Shown: in pieces, positions 34,983 through 43,692 of the stretch
Layout: every line of letters begins with the position of its first letter
Numbering within the stretch: position 1 is the first letter of the stretch
Source: DASPKM01 sp963817075
Lineage (GTDB): Bacteria; Bacteroidota; Bacteroidia; Chitinophagales; Chitinophagaceae
DNA length: 64,000 nt
Direction of reading: 5' to 3'
Assembly: GCA_963817075.1 (NCBI GenBank)
Contig: CAWFMT010000008.1
Coordinates: forward strand, 62,001 to 126,000
Translations under genes and position numbers: made by a program
The notes under the pieces: generated by a model
The model's database searches: none
Seen by the model: only the letters and a program-made list of their open reading frames with translations
What the model was told of the DNA's origin: nothing

Positions 34983-35013
34983 ATATTCTTCTAATTTACA
35001 AATTACCACATTT

Positions 35014-35853
35014 TCAAATTTTCAAATTTCTTATCATCGTTTTTATCGCATCAATCACCATTTGAGGTTCGTCAACATGAATATAATGCCTGGAACTGTT
35101 CACGAGTATATGCTTTGCAGCCAGAAGACTTTTTAACCAACCTTCATGAGTAGACTTTTTCACTTTGAATTCTTCTTCACTGGCTGGAAATCTCGAAATT
35201 GAGGTTGCAGTATACAGAGATATCGGAACAGTAGGAAGTCGTTTTATCAGATCTGCCTTTCTGCAACTTTCATTAAGATTATCTTTCTCGGACTTCTGCG
35301 CAGCATTCAAGACCGGTGTGTATTTACTGATCATCTTTTCCCTTTCTTTCCAGATGGAATCAGAGATTTTTTCTTTTAGTTTGGATTCGTCATAGCCAGG
35401 ATCAAGAAATATTATTCCACTAATATCATCTGGATGACGAAATGCATATTCTTTTGCGATCTGACAACCAAGGGAATGACCAACAAGGATGAATGGTCTT
35501 GGGACCTTTGTTTTTCTGACAAGAATAAATAACTCATTTACCATTGAAACGAGATCTTTCTTTTGACCATTGTAGTCTGACTTGCCTAAACCCGCTCTAT
35601 CGTAGCTTAAAGTGGAAGAAATTGTTGAAATGCTATCCTGAATTTGTTGAAACGAGGTATGTGGTTCCCCAAGACCAGTAATAAATATTACGGATTGCGG
35701 GCCTGTTCCAACCAGCCTATAAAATAATCTGGAGTCATCAACCACAATGAAACTGTCCCGGGGATTGGAATTAATTTCACTTTTTGTATAGTGAGCGCTT
35801 GACCCATTTGCCAGTGCAAATGATAAAATAAAGACAAAAATTCTCCTCTCCAT
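35014..35853 (-). CDS. Exported alpha/beta hydrolase
   Basis: A 279-aa hydrolase with a signal peptide (MERRIFVFILSFALANGSSA/H). The nucleophile elbow GHSLG (Ser about 126) follows the strand FILV, and a catalytic Asp is likely in FLDPGY or later. The C-terminal His is in SSRHYIHVDEP (about 259-269). The N-terminal RLVGTGPQSVIFITGLGEPH is typical of the general hydrolase_1 family, so no substrate can be named. It is preceded upstream by the GH3 gene on the same strand with a 140-bp gap. Confidence 0.82.
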   Translation of the reverse strand: MERRIFVFILSFALANGSSAHYTKSEINSNPRDSFIVVDDSRLFYRLVGTGPQSVIFITGLGEPHTSFQQIQDSISTISSTLSYDRAGLGKSDYNGQKKDLVSMVNELFILVRKTKVPRPFILVGHSLGCQIAKEYAFRHPDDISGIIFLDPGYDESKLKEKISDSIWKEREKMISKYTPVLNAAQKSEKDNLNESCRKADLIKRLPTVPISLYTATSISRFPASEEEFKVKKSTHEGWLKSLLAAKHILVNSSRHYIHVDEPQMVIDAIKTMIRNLKI

Positions 35854-35993
35854 AAAATGGCATTTAGAAATGAATTCGAAATTTCAGAATGATAGTATGG
35901 AATGAAGTTGGAGGAATAACAGATATGAAATTACTGTATCAGAGGAATGTTCATTTTACCTCTCATCAAAAATAAAATTGATTAACCCTAAAA

Positions 35994-38342
35994 TTATTTT
36001 GAACGCTGTTTTTTATATTTCGCAGTTCGTGAATCCTTGATCGCACCTTTCCAGTTCAATCCAAAAGCAAAGTCATATTTATTTCCTTCCGAGTCCACGT
36101 AACATTCCATATCATGAGGAACATCTTCCTTCTGATCTTCCACAGTCTTCATGTTGGCTGGCATTTGCACCGGAAGCAGACCATATGGTGTTGCAGCGCC
36201 AGATACAATATCCATCAGAGCCTGATCCTGCACACCAAAGGATACAATTATACCTTCAACTTCCTTCTCAAATTCAGACATCACTGCCGGATTGGAAAGA
36301 GCCAGTAAAACAATGACAGGTTTATTTCCGATAGCAGCCTTAGTATCCAGGATAGTTTTCAAATCAGCTTTGTTGGCTACAGATATTGTTTTGCCTTTAT
36401 AGGAACGATTTGTATTTGATGGGTCAATTACGGGGTCACCAGCTGCGATACTTTGAGCACGCGCATTTTCCGCTGTGTAAGGACCATATTGCAAACTGAT
36501 AGGAACATATCCATTTCCACCTTTTTCTTTATCATCCTTATCATAACCAACGCCTGGACTTGGACCTTTTACAAATACCAGCGCAAAGTCTGCTTTAGCA
36601 GGGTCGTCAGTAACATTGAAATATTTTTTAACCATCTCCAGGTTTACTGGATAATCAAGTTTTTCCGGTGAAGTATTTCCAAACCAATCTCTTCCTGCGG
36701 GTGTAAGTCGTTTGGGGATGTAAACAGTTTTTCCTTTCTGAAGTGGCAGAATACTTCCTTTGTTCTTCAGTAGCACAATTGATTTGAGTTGTGCATCGTA
36801 TCCTGCCTTCATGTATTCAGGCATTCCTACTGTTTGGGATGAAACGGCTGGATCGAGATAAGGATTTTCGAATAGCCCTACCTGAAAAATATTTCTCAAT
36901 AATCTGACAGCAGATTTTTCAAATCTTGCACGCATGACAGGTTCTCCAAATTCCTTTATACCCATTTTATAAGCCTCTAACACTGGTGCGGATTGGTTGT
37001 TCCCTCCAAATTGATCAACTCCCGCCATTAAAACTTTATAGTGTCTTTCGGCTATTGATAACTTCTCTACGCCCCAGGATTTCCCTGCAAAAACATCAGG
37101 CGTCTTTCCTTCATCACCGGTAACGGCCCAATCCGTACATACTACCCCATCATAGCCATATTGAGTTCGAAGGAGATCAGTTATTATATACTTACTAAAA
37201 GCATTACCAACATTCTCACCATATTTTTTATCCTGGTTGAATGAAACAGTATAGTAAGGCATGACCGCAGCGGCTCTTTTTGTCTTGCCATTTAGTTTGA
37301 ATGCTCCATCAAGAAAAGGGACAAGCTGTGTTTTGAAATTGTTCCCGGGATACACAGCAAATTTTCCATACGCAAAATGGCCGTCTCTTCCTCCTTCTTC
37401 AGGTCCTCCACTGGGCCAATGCTTAACCATTGCGTTAACGCTCTGAAAACCCCAACCATTTTTGATTTCAGCGGATCCTGTTGAGGTTTGGAACCCGTCA
37501 ATATACGCACGGGCCATGTCGGCTGCCAATTGAGGATCTTCTCCAAAAGCTCCATTGATTCTATTCCACCGAGGTTCAGTTCCAAGATCTATCTGGGGAG
37601 AAAGTGCTGTAGAAATTCCAAGTGCACGATATTCTTTGGCGGCAATTTGCCCAAATCCCTGAACGATATCTGGATTGAAAGTAGCTGCAAGACCTAATGC
37701 TTCTGGCCACATGGATATGGAACCACCAGCACCGGCATTATACTCCGTGCTGGCGATGGCAGTGTGACGAGGATCAGAACTATTGTTGGATGGAATTCCT
37801 AATCCAAGACCTTCAACCAATGCCTGTACATTATTGTTCCAGCGTGCAGCTATTTCAGGAGTTTGTAAGCGAGTTACCAAAACATGTCTAAGATTATCCT
37901 CAGACAGAAACTTTTTTTGCTGGTCAGTTAAATCAGATGGCTTAGCCCCGCTTTCAGGAAATGGCTTTCCGCCATATGTGGCTGCACCAAATCCTCTGGG
38001 ATTAGCCGGAATTGCCTGATGCCCACTATACAACATTAAACCTGCGATCTGCTCCACAGACATCTTACTTGCCAGGTCTTTGGCCCTTACATCCACAGGC
38101 AATCTCCAATCTTCATAAGGATCAAGCTTACCATTCTTATTAAGATCTTTAAATGCAAGACCGTTGATTGAAAGTAGTTTGACTCCCGATGTTGGTGAAT
38201 ATGCCAATACCACTCCATTCTTGTTCACTACCCTTTTGACATTTCCATCAATTGTTGATTCATTCCACGAGTTTCCATTTTGTGATAAAAGTGTTAGACC
38301 TGGAAGGATCAGTATTAAAATGATAGATAGTGCGCGCTTCAT
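35994..38342 (-). CDS. Exported glycoside hydrolase family 3 (beta-glucosidase-like)
   Basis: This GH3 enzyme releases beta-linked sugars in the periplasm. I start it at the ATG at 38342, giving a signal peptide (MKRALSIILILILPGLTLLSQ); an alternative ATG is at 38360, and the frame is open to 38456 without coding character. The N-terminal (alpha/beta)8 domain ends with the nucleophile motif GVVCTDWAV (Asp). The C-terminal sandwich domain begins near SIVLLKNKGSILPL and holds the acid/base region. The substrate-specificity residues cannot be judged by eye. There is no SusC/SusD pair nearby, so it is not in an obvious polysaccharide utilisation locus. Confidence 0.9.
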   Translation of the reverse strand: MKRALSIILILILPGLTLLSQNGNSWNESTIDGNVKRVVNKNGVVLAYSPTSGVKLLSINGLAFKDLNKNGKLDPYEDWRLPVDVRAKDLASKMSVEQIAGLMLYSGHQAIPANPRGFGAATYGGKPFPESGAKPSDLTDQQKKFLSEDNLRHVLVTRLQTPEIAARWNNNVQALVEGLGLGIPSNNSSDPRHTAIASTEYNAGAGGSISMWPEALGLAATFNPDIVQGFGQIAAKEYRALGISTALSPQIDLGTEPRWNRINGAFGEDPQLAADMARAYIDGFQTSTGSAEIKNGWGFQSVNAMVKHWPSGGPEEGGRDGHFAYGKFAVYPGNNFKTQLVPFLDGAFKLNGKTKRAAAVMPYYTVSFNQDKKYGENVGNAFSKYIITDLLRTQYGYDGVVCTDWAVTGDEGKTPDVFAGKSWGVEKLSIAERHYKVLMAGVDQFGGNNQSAPVLEAYKMGIKEFGEPVMRARFEKSAVRLLRNIFQVGLFENPYLDPAVSSQTVGMPEYMKAGYDAQLKSIVLLKNKGSILPLQKGKTVYIPKRLTPAGRDWFGNTSPEKLDYPVNLEMVKKYFNVTDDPAKADFALVFVKGPSPGVGYDKDDKEKGGNGYVPISLQYGPYTAENARAQSIAAGDPVIDPSNTNRSYKGKTISVANKADLKTILDTKAAIGNKPVIVLLALSNPAVMSEFEKEVEGIIVSFGVQDQALMDIVSGAATPYGLLPVQMPANMKTVEDQKEDVPHDMECYVDSEGNKYDFAFGLNWKGAIKDSRTAKYKKQRSK

Positions 38343-38515
38343 TCTCTTTTCAGTTCTCATCCTAATGAATTGAATTATAAATTGAAAATTGTCCGATGGT
38401 TCTTTAAGGTACTTCAACCAATCAAATAAAAAAAACCCTGGCTTTACCCAAGGCATGTGTGCATCAGAAGAAAATTACAATCTTGCAACTCTCCCACTAA
38501 GAGTAATTGTTCTTA

Positions 38516-38944
38516 TCAATTTCTTTTCATCCTTGAAAAGGGAAATCCATTGCACCCTTTTTTTGGATTTTCTCTATCAGCGGGTAAAACCTTTTTTGCT
38601 GTGGCTATATTTGGAGCGTTATACACGATCAGGCAAAATCCCCACAAGTATGGCTTCATGTTGGTGAATTGCATATAATCAATGCGACTATACAAGCCTT
38701 TTTCTGAAGGGTTATTTTCATCATTCCTGACCAACAGATATTGCTGCGACTCATCCCATTCTAGAATGTGATATCGTGCTGAAGATCCCAATTGGAATAA
38801 AGTATCATTGATGGCATATGATATAGCATAATCATCAGTAAACTGGCCTTTTATCCACGAAGGCAGTTTCACAGAAGTAGTGTTCCGTGAAGAGAAACAA
38901 CCTACAAATAAAACTGACAGAATTATTACGATAAACCCCTTCAT
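38516..38944 (-). CDS. Small lipoprotein of unknown function
   Basis: A 142-aa protein with a lipobox VGC (Cys16). The mature part (LPSWIKGQFTDDYAISYAINDTLFQLG...YHILEWDESQQYLLVRND) has the alternating pattern of a small beta-barrel or lipocalin-like domain with several Trp/Tyr residues. I recognise no named family. It stands alone between GH3 and a serine hydrolase gene, both also on the minus strand. Confidence 0.7.
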   Translation of the reverse strand: MKGFIVIILSVLFVGCFSSRNTTSVKLPSWIKGQFTDDYAISYAINDTLFQLGSSARYHILEWDESQQYLLVRNDENNPSEKGLYSRIDYMQFTNMKPYLWGFCLIVYNAPNIATAKKVLPADRENPKKGCNGFPFSRMKRN

Positions 38945-39055
38945 AAAGGAAAGATACCGTTTTGGAATAAATGGTCTTGAAACAACATTATGTTTTTAAA
39001 GTCTACGGATTAAATTTTAAATCGTCTTAGTATTTTGAAGACTTTCTCCTGGTAT

Positions 39056-40093
39056 TCATCGCACCAAATTCTTATCCAGGTAAGTATTGATATCACTGAA
39101 AATACGTCTGCGGAGGTCCTTATCTATGTTAATGGAAAAAAACAAGAACAAATTGTATTCTGGCCACCACATAACCTGACTTTGGAAATCAGACCTGCCA
39201 CCTCCTTTGAAATAAAGTTTTTTACCATTTGGAGTAACAGTTTTATTCCAGGAAAATGTTTCTTTTCCGGGAATATGGTCTTTTAATATTCTGTCTTTTA
39301 TTTTTTGCGAAAGAAGTTTATTGCCAGCCCATGCCGCCTTGTACCATTTCAACATATCATCGGTATTTGTAACCAATTCTCCAGGACCTCTATTTCCCCA
39401 AATATTCTCTCCTGCCTTTTGTGGTTCGCCTTTCGAATTATATCCAGTGGCTAGAAGATCTTTAGAAACTCTTTCTTCCCAGGGATAACCCGTATACTTC
39501 ATACCCGCGGGTTCAAAAATCATATCGTACAATACTTTTTCAAAAGGCATTTTAGTAACCCGCTCTACAATTGCTGCCAATAGTGTATAACCTGCATTGG
39601 AATATCGATACTTCTCTCCTGGTATGGATTCCAATGCGGATTTGCTCACAGAAGAAATAAATCGCTGTTGACTTGTATAATCAAGATCATAGCCCTCCAG
39701 AAACAGGCCGGAGGAATGGAGGAGAATATGTTCAATTGTAGCACTATCCTTGAGTCCTCCAAGTTGACCCACATATTTTGAGACGTAATCATGAGTGTTT
39801 AAAAGTCCTTTCTCCTCCAATTTTAAAACAATAGCAGCAGTAAATTGTTTACCAAGAGATGCCACATTAAATAGCGTTTTCGTTGAATTTAGCACCCCCT
39901 TTTCTTTGTTAGCATACCCATATGCTTTTTGGAGAATAATTGACTCGTTCCTATCCACAATAGCAACCCCTGAAAAACCTGAGTCTATGTAGGATTCAAA
40001 AATCTTGTTCAATCCAGCACCGATATCTTGAGCGGTACTAATTTTTGCATGAAACGTGAATAAAGAGGCAAGAATGAAGATTATTTTATACAT
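39056..40093 (-). CDS. Exported serine hydrolase, beta-lactamase/DD-peptidase class C fold (S12)
   Basis: A 345-aa penicillin-binding-like hydrolase. I start it at the ATG at 40093, which begins the signal peptide (MYKIIFILASLFTFHAKISTA/Q); the frame extends upstream without coding character. The catalytic SxxK tetrad is S79-LG-K82 (NVASLGKQFTA) and the second motif YxN is Y164-S-N166. The third KTG-like element may be KGGGRSDF near the end. Family members range from esterases to D-aminopeptidases. A LytTR regulatory pair lies just upstream on the same strand. Confidence 0.87.
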   Translation of the reverse strand: MYKIIFILASLFTFHAKISTAQDIGAGLNKIFESYIDSGFSGVAIVDRNESIILQKAYGYANKEKGVLNSTKTLFNVASLGKQFTAAIVLKLEEKGLLNTHDYVSKYVGQLGGLKDSATIEHILLHSSGLFLEGYDLDYTSQQRFISSVSKSALESIPGEKYRYSNAGYTLLAAIVERVTKMPFEKVLYDMIFEPAGMKYTGYPWEERVSKDLLATGYNSKGEPQKAGENIWGNRGPGELVTNTDDMLKWYKAAWAGNKLLSQKIKDRILKDHIPGKETFSWNKTVTPNGKKLYFKGGGRSDFQSQVMWWPEYNLFLFFSINIDKDLRRRIFSDINTYLDKNLVR

Positions 40094-40187
40094 AATGTTT
40101 CTTAAGGAGAGCAATGTAGTATTCTGCCCCAATTTTGTTTGAACCATTATAGCAACGACTAAATTTTCCGACGAACGACATGGTAAG

Positions 40188-40895
40188 TCAACCCAGCTTG
40201 AGGAATTCGTTTAGGTTAGCCTTGTATACCCGCCCCACAGGTATTTGATAATCTCCGAATTCAATTTTGTTTCGCTGCACCGAAACGATCCTTTGCTTAG
40301 CTACGATGAACGACTTGTGAACCCGGATAAACTCAGAATCCGGCAAGGACTCAAATATTGTTTTGATGGAACCATTTACAACGTACTTTTTATCCTCAGT
40401 AAAAAGTATAGAATAATCTTTCAAACCCTGAACGTGAGTAATGGATTCAGTAGGAAGGAAAATGTTTTTCGTGCCCGATTTAATTGCGACTGTGTTATGC
40501 TTATCGCTCTTAATAATTTCAACATCCATCTTCTTTGACTGTAAGAATTCTATCGCACGGTCAACTGCCTTTTTAAACCGCTCGTAGCGGATTGGCTTGA
40601 CGAGATAATCAATAACGCCCAGGTCATATGCCTCCAGGGCATAGTCCCGATAGGCTGTGGTAAGTATGGTAATTGGAGGATCCTTCATCTGAGAAAGAAA
40701 TGTCAAACCCGTTATTCCAGGCATTTCAATATCCAGAAAAAGAATATGAGGAGGATTTGATTGCAAACTCGATTCCGCTTTAGCAACATTTTCATAGGAG
40801 CCTTTGAATTCCAGCTCATTGTTCGTCGCCAAATAATTTTCAATCACTTCCCTTGCCAGGGGTTCATCTTCTATAATGATGCAACTGAATTTCAT
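40188..40895 (-). CDS. LytTR-family response regulator
   Basis: A 235-aa regulator. The receiver domain (1-120) has acidic-pocket residues E9/D10, phospho-acceptor Asp55 (LFLDIEMPG) and the conserved Lys in LVKPI. The LytTR DNA-binding domain (about 135-232) has HKSFIVAKQRI near its middle. The start overlaps the stop of the sensor kinase gene by 4 bp (ATGA), so the pair is translationally coupled. The targets are unknown. Confidence 0.94.
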   Translation of the reverse strand: MKFSCIIIEDEPLAREVIENYLATNNELEFKGSYENVAKAESSLQSNPPHILFLDIEMPGITGLTFLSQMKDPPITILTTAYRDYALEAYDLGVIDYLVKPIRYERFKKAVDRAIEFLQSKKMDVEIIKSDKHNTVAIKSGTKNIFLPTESITHVQGLKDYSILFTEDKKYVVNGSIKTIFESLPDSEFIRVHKSFIVAKQRIVSVQRNKIEFGDYQIPVGRVYKANLNEFLKLG

Positions 40896-41929
40896 TGCAA
40901 CTGGATTTTTAATGAAGCGCTAAAACTGGTGGCTTCGTCTAAGATTTTCAAAGAATGCTTTCCCGCATAAATGTGGTTCAGGCGTTTCCGGAGATTTTCG
41001 AGACCTGTTCCTCCTTCTCTCCCGTTTTTCTCCAGGCCTTTACTATTCACTACTTCAAATGTCAATTCGTTCTTTTCTATCGTCAACCTTGCTCTTGCGA
41101 TAGAGCCTGCATCACCGCCATTGTATCCATGCTTGAAAACATTTTCAACTAACGGTAACAGTAAAAATGGAGCGACCATTTGATCCTTGATCTCACCCAG
41201 TTTTTCAAAACTGAATTTTGCTTCGCTTGACCGGATTCGTTCCAATTCAATAAAATTGTCTAAATGTTCAATGTCTTTTACAAGACGAACTTTTTCTTCA
41301 TTGCTTTCATAAAGCATATACGCCATCATTTCGGACAGGCGTAGAATTAGATCAGGAGTTTTGTCGGACTTTTTCAGAGAAAGGGAATACAAATTATTGA
41401 GGGTATTGAAAAGGAAGTGCGGGTTGATTTGATTTTTCAGATATTTCAATTCTGCTTGCAAGCGATCCACCTTTGCCTGGGTTAATTCTTTTTGTTGATC
41501 GAACCAATCTACTGTAAACTTCAAGAGAACTGAGATCAGTACAAATCGTCCTGCGTTTAAGAAATTAGCGAATAAGAGGTACGATAATCGGCCAGCGTTT
41601 TCATACGTGCCGATGTGGTACTGGGTAAACAACCACACTCTGTACTGGCCATGCACCACAGAAAATAACGCCATGCTGGCAAATAACATAGCCCAATAGA
41701 GAAACTTTTTAGAAGGAAAGAGTCGTGGAATGAGGTAATAAAAATTAAAGTAGACAATGAAGATTAACACCCCGTTTCGTTCTAGTATGAGACCGATGTA
41801 AGGCAGAATGCCTGCCTGCCTGATGATACCAATATGGTCGACCATATTGCTTATTATCGCAATTGTCCAGAAAGCAAGATGGAAGAACCGCTTGTGGCCT
41901 AGATACTCATAGATATTGTTCTTGTTCAT
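40892..41929 (-). CDS. LytS/YehU-type sensor histidine kinase
   Basis: A 345-aa membrane sensor paired with the LytTR regulator. Four transmembrane segments occupy residues about 15-135. A coiled-coil linker (DQQKELTQAKVDRLQAELKYLK) leads to the His_kinase box QINPHFLFNTLNNL with the phospho-acceptor His171, then an HATPase_c domain (NVFKHGY...GTGLENLRKRL). No separate sensory domain is present, so a membrane-embedded signal is likely. It ends 4 bp into the regulator gene. Confidence 0.94.
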   Translation of the reverse strand: MNKNNIYEYLGHKRFFHLAFWTIAIISNMVDHIGIIRQAGILPYIGLILERNGVLIFIVYFNFYYLIPRLFPSKKFLYWAMLFASMALFSVVHGQYRVWLFTQYHIGTYENAGRLSYLLFANFLNAGRFVLISVLLKFTVDWFDQQKELTQAKVDRLQAELKYLKNQINPHFLFNTLNNLYSLSLKKSDKTPDLILRLSEMMAYMLYESNEEKVRLVKDIEHLDNFIELERIRSSEAKFSFEKLGEIKDQMVAPFLLLPLVENVFKHGYNGGDAGSIARARLTIEKNELTFEVVNSKGLEKNGREGGTGLENLRKRLNHIYAGKHSLKILDEATSFSASLKIQLQ

Positions 41930-42009
41930 TTGGAATGCCTACCAAAATACCGATTCTTTTCAAGCTAAAATTTGACCGAAGCCATAAGCGAGATGGTTTT
42001 GATATTTAT

Positions 42010-42052
42010 TTAACCGCCAGGACAGGAGGACGCAAAGTTTCGCAAAGAAATA
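42010..42052. repeat. REP-like element, half copy (7)
   Basis: The left arm only, TTAACCGCCAGGACAGGAGG then ACGCAAAGTTTCGCAAAGAAA. It lies between two minus-strand genes. Confidence 0.75.
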
Positions 42053-42070
42053 CTGTTGTTGTAGGACCTT

Positions 42071-42622
42071 TTAGTCTTTGACCTTTCTGTTCATTAAGAT
42101 TGCGATTGTAATTATATAGATTATAACAATCGCAAACGGTATCGCAACAAATCGTTGTTGTGGCAATAAATACCAAAGAATAACCACAATTATGGTCCTT
42201 GCAATTGCATGAAAAATACCTACCCAATGGTCAATGATCCACGTCAGGGGTAGCCACATCAATCCTGTTAGAATTCCTACTGTAAGGGGCAATGAAGAAT
42301 AATCTACTAAAAAGAACGGGATAGCAATTGAATAAACCAGAACAGCCTGCCCCACTGTAAAAAAGAACAGGGTATCAAATGTGTTTTTAGGCTTTGTTTT
42401 ATCAAGAAAGTTCTCTCCTGTAAATTTTGATACAAACATTGCCAGGTAAACAATACTTCCGGTTGAAATAAATAAAACCCAAACCTTGGCTGTGATGGGT
42501 AAAAATATTCCACTTATACCAACTATGAGCCAAGCCAATAATCCGGCTATTGGTGTGGCTAGTAGCTTTCCCTTTCTAAACTCCGCCTTTTGTTCCTCAA
42601 GAGTCCTGGTTAGTTGTGTCAT
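42071..42622 (-). CDS. Multi-pass membrane protein (possibly DUF7010)
   Basis: A 183-aa protein with about five to six transmembrane segments after a charged N-terminal 20 residues (RTLEEQKAEFRKGK). The C-terminal half (MWLPLTWIIDHWVGIFHAIARTIIVV, then FVAIPFAIVIIYIITIAILMNRK) resembles what I remember of the DUF7010 family, but I cannot confirm this. The function is unknown. It is the last gene before the tRNA cluster. Confidence 0.65.
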   Translation of the reverse strand: MTQLTRTLEEQKAEFRKGKLLATPIAGLLAWLIVGISGIFLPITAKVWVLFISTGSIVYLAMFVSKFTGENFLDKTKPKNTFDTLFFFTVGQAVLVYSIAIPFFLVDYSSLPLTVGILTGLMWLPLTWIIDHWVGIFHAIARTIIVVILWYLLPQQRFVAIPFAIVIIYIITIAILMNRKVKD

Positions 42623-42813
42623 TTACAATTCTGCATTTAATTGTCCTATAACAATAAATATACGGACGTTCACTAGTCACCAGACGCGCATGTTTTTAAT
42701 GATCGTTATGTCTTTCAATTGGGTTATTGGGGTTGCTGAATTAGCAAATATTGGCAATGCGGGATATTCTATCAACTAGTATGTTCCATTATTAGAAAAA
42801 TAAAAAATAAAAA

Positions 42814-42837
42814 AAGCTCACTAATTAAAGTGAGCTT
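42814..42837 (-). terminator. Terminator of the tRNA operon
   Basis: A 9-bp perfect stem AAGCTCACT/AGTGAGCTT. Read on the minus strand it is followed by TTTTTATTTTTTATTTTT, about 10 bp after the tRNA-Pro 3' end. Confidence 0.85.
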
Positions 42838-42846
42838 CTTTTTAAG

Positions 42847-42920
42847 TCGGGAGGACAGGATTCGAACCTGCGACCCCCTGGTCCCAAACCAGGTATTCTA
42901 CCGGGCTGAACTACCTCCCG
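42847..42920 (-). tRNA. tRNA-Pro (UGG)
   Basis: A 74-nt cloverleaf on the minus strand. The acceptor pairs CGGGAGG with CCTCCCG, the discriminator is A, and the anticodon loop TTTGGGA lies on a CCTGG/CCAGG stem, giving anticodon TGG. The T-loop GGTTCGAATCC is canonical. The CCA end is not encoded. Confidence 0.95.
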
Positions 42921-42983
42921 AACTAATTCAATATACGAACATCTGACACCATTCTCTCTCATCGAATCCAACTCTCTAACCTG

Positions 42984-43072
42984 CGGTGAGGGAGGGATTC
43001 GAACCCTCGGTACAGTTTAACCCGTACGACAGTTTAGCAAACTGTTCATTTCGGCCACTCATCCACCTCACC
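42984..43072 (-). tRNA. tRNA-Ser (GCU)
   Basis: An 89-nt class II tRNA on the minus strand. The acceptor pairs GGTGAGG with CCTCACC, the discriminator is G, and the anticodon loop TTGCTAA lies on an ACAGT/ACTGT stem (anticodon GCT). The long variable arm GTACGGG...TGTACC and GGTTCGAATCC T-loop are present. It is upstream of tRNA-Pro in the same direction with a 63-bp gap. Two duplicated 5'-halves precede it. Confidence 0.95.
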
Positions 43073-43238
43073 TAATATTCAAGAACCTAATGTTTTCTTC
43101 CGACAGTTTAGTCCCGCAACTGCGGGATTGATTTCAGCCACTCATCCACCTCACCTAATATTCAAGAACCTAATGTTTTCTTCCGACAGTTTAGTCCCGC
43201 AACTGCGGGATTGATTTCAGCCACTCATCCACCTCACC
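43073..43238 (-). repeat. Two exact 83-bp tandem copies containing a tRNA-Ser 5'-half
   Basis: Copies 43073-43155 and 43156-43238 appear identical base for base. On the minus strand each begins exactly as the adjacent tRNA-Ser (acceptor 5' strand and D-arm, GGTGAGGTGGATGAGTGGCTG), then replaces the anticodon 5' strand with a CCCGCA-GT-TGCGGG hairpin. It rejoins the tRNA sequence at CTAAACTGTCG and ends in a 27-bp A/T-rich spacer. The 3' half of the tRNA is missing, so they cannot be functional tRNAs. They lie between a consensus promoter and the real tRNA and must be transcribed with it. Confidence 0.9.
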
Positions 43239-43254
43239 TGAATTTTAAGGACGG

Positions 43255-43285
43255 CAAAAATAGCATGAATGGGTAGAACATCAAA
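43255..43285 (-). promoter_or_regulatory. Promoter of the tRNA-Ser/tRNA-Pro operon
   Basis: On the minus strand TTTG (43285-43282), a 19-bp spacer, then TATTTTTG (43262-43255): both Bacteroidota promoter elements match exactly. Transcription would start about 10 nt before the first tRNA-Ser half copy. Confidence 0.8.
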
Positions 43286-43468
43286 AAGAAATTCAATTAG
43301 GTATAACCTCAAAACGTACTGAGAGATAAAAGGATAGACAGAGACACAATACCTCAGGACTCCATTAAGATTCATTTCTTCTTTATCCCTCCATGCGCCT
43401 ATGAGTCTAGGTGGTAAAAAAAAAGCATATAAGGCGTCTGGACCAACAAAGGGTAGCCCCTCAGGGAC

Positions 43469-43538
43469 GAAGAATTAAGGTCCAAAGGTCTCGCAAGATC
43501 TCTGGCGTTCCTACACGCCTTTGTTCCTTGGCGGTTAA
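43469..43538. repeat. REP-like element, degenerate copy (8)
   Basis: GAATTAAGGTCCAAAGGTCTCGCAAG... on the left and GCCTTTGTTCCTTGGCGGTTAA on the right. Only the right tip is well conserved. Confidence 0.65.
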
Positions 43539-43692
43539 ATACCAGGAATTCATTCCCCTTTCTCCTTTTCCTAGAAAACACGTCCAGAAATGGGAATTAT
43601 GAGGTTGAATCACTTCTCTCATCGTCTTGGTTATCAGGGATTGAATCGATTGGCACTTTCTTAGCGTATTAAGGACATAGACAAAATCCGAT

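Larger units (their letters stand above)
34490..35013. other. Repeat-rich gene-poor region
   Basis: The 524-bp spacer holds a CGCAAAG/CTTTGCG palindrome (34542-34628), a stretch of CTGACTTCCGACCTCCG words (about 34669-34700), a tiny ORF with a hairpin right behind it (34822-34909), and the second copy of the ACCACC/GGTGGT hairpin repeat (34921-34982). Apart from the tiny ORF I see no coding sequence. Confidence 0.6.
43239..43692. other. Spacer between tRNA operon and T9SS gene
   Basis: The 454-bp region contains the tRNA promoter at its left edge and a degenerate REP-like element (43469-43538). No coding region is convincing; the short ORFs here coincide with the repeat. Confidence 0.5.

Noticed and set aside
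35994..38342. Polysaccharide utilisation locus around the GH3 enzyme
   Set aside because: No SusC/SusD-like genes, sensor or further glycosidases are adjacent.
40188..41929. LytTR/LytS pair as part of a new signalling island with the adjacent serine hydrolase
   Set aside because: Such pairs are very common in Bacteroidota; the hydrolase is 94 bp away and I see no shared regulatory site.
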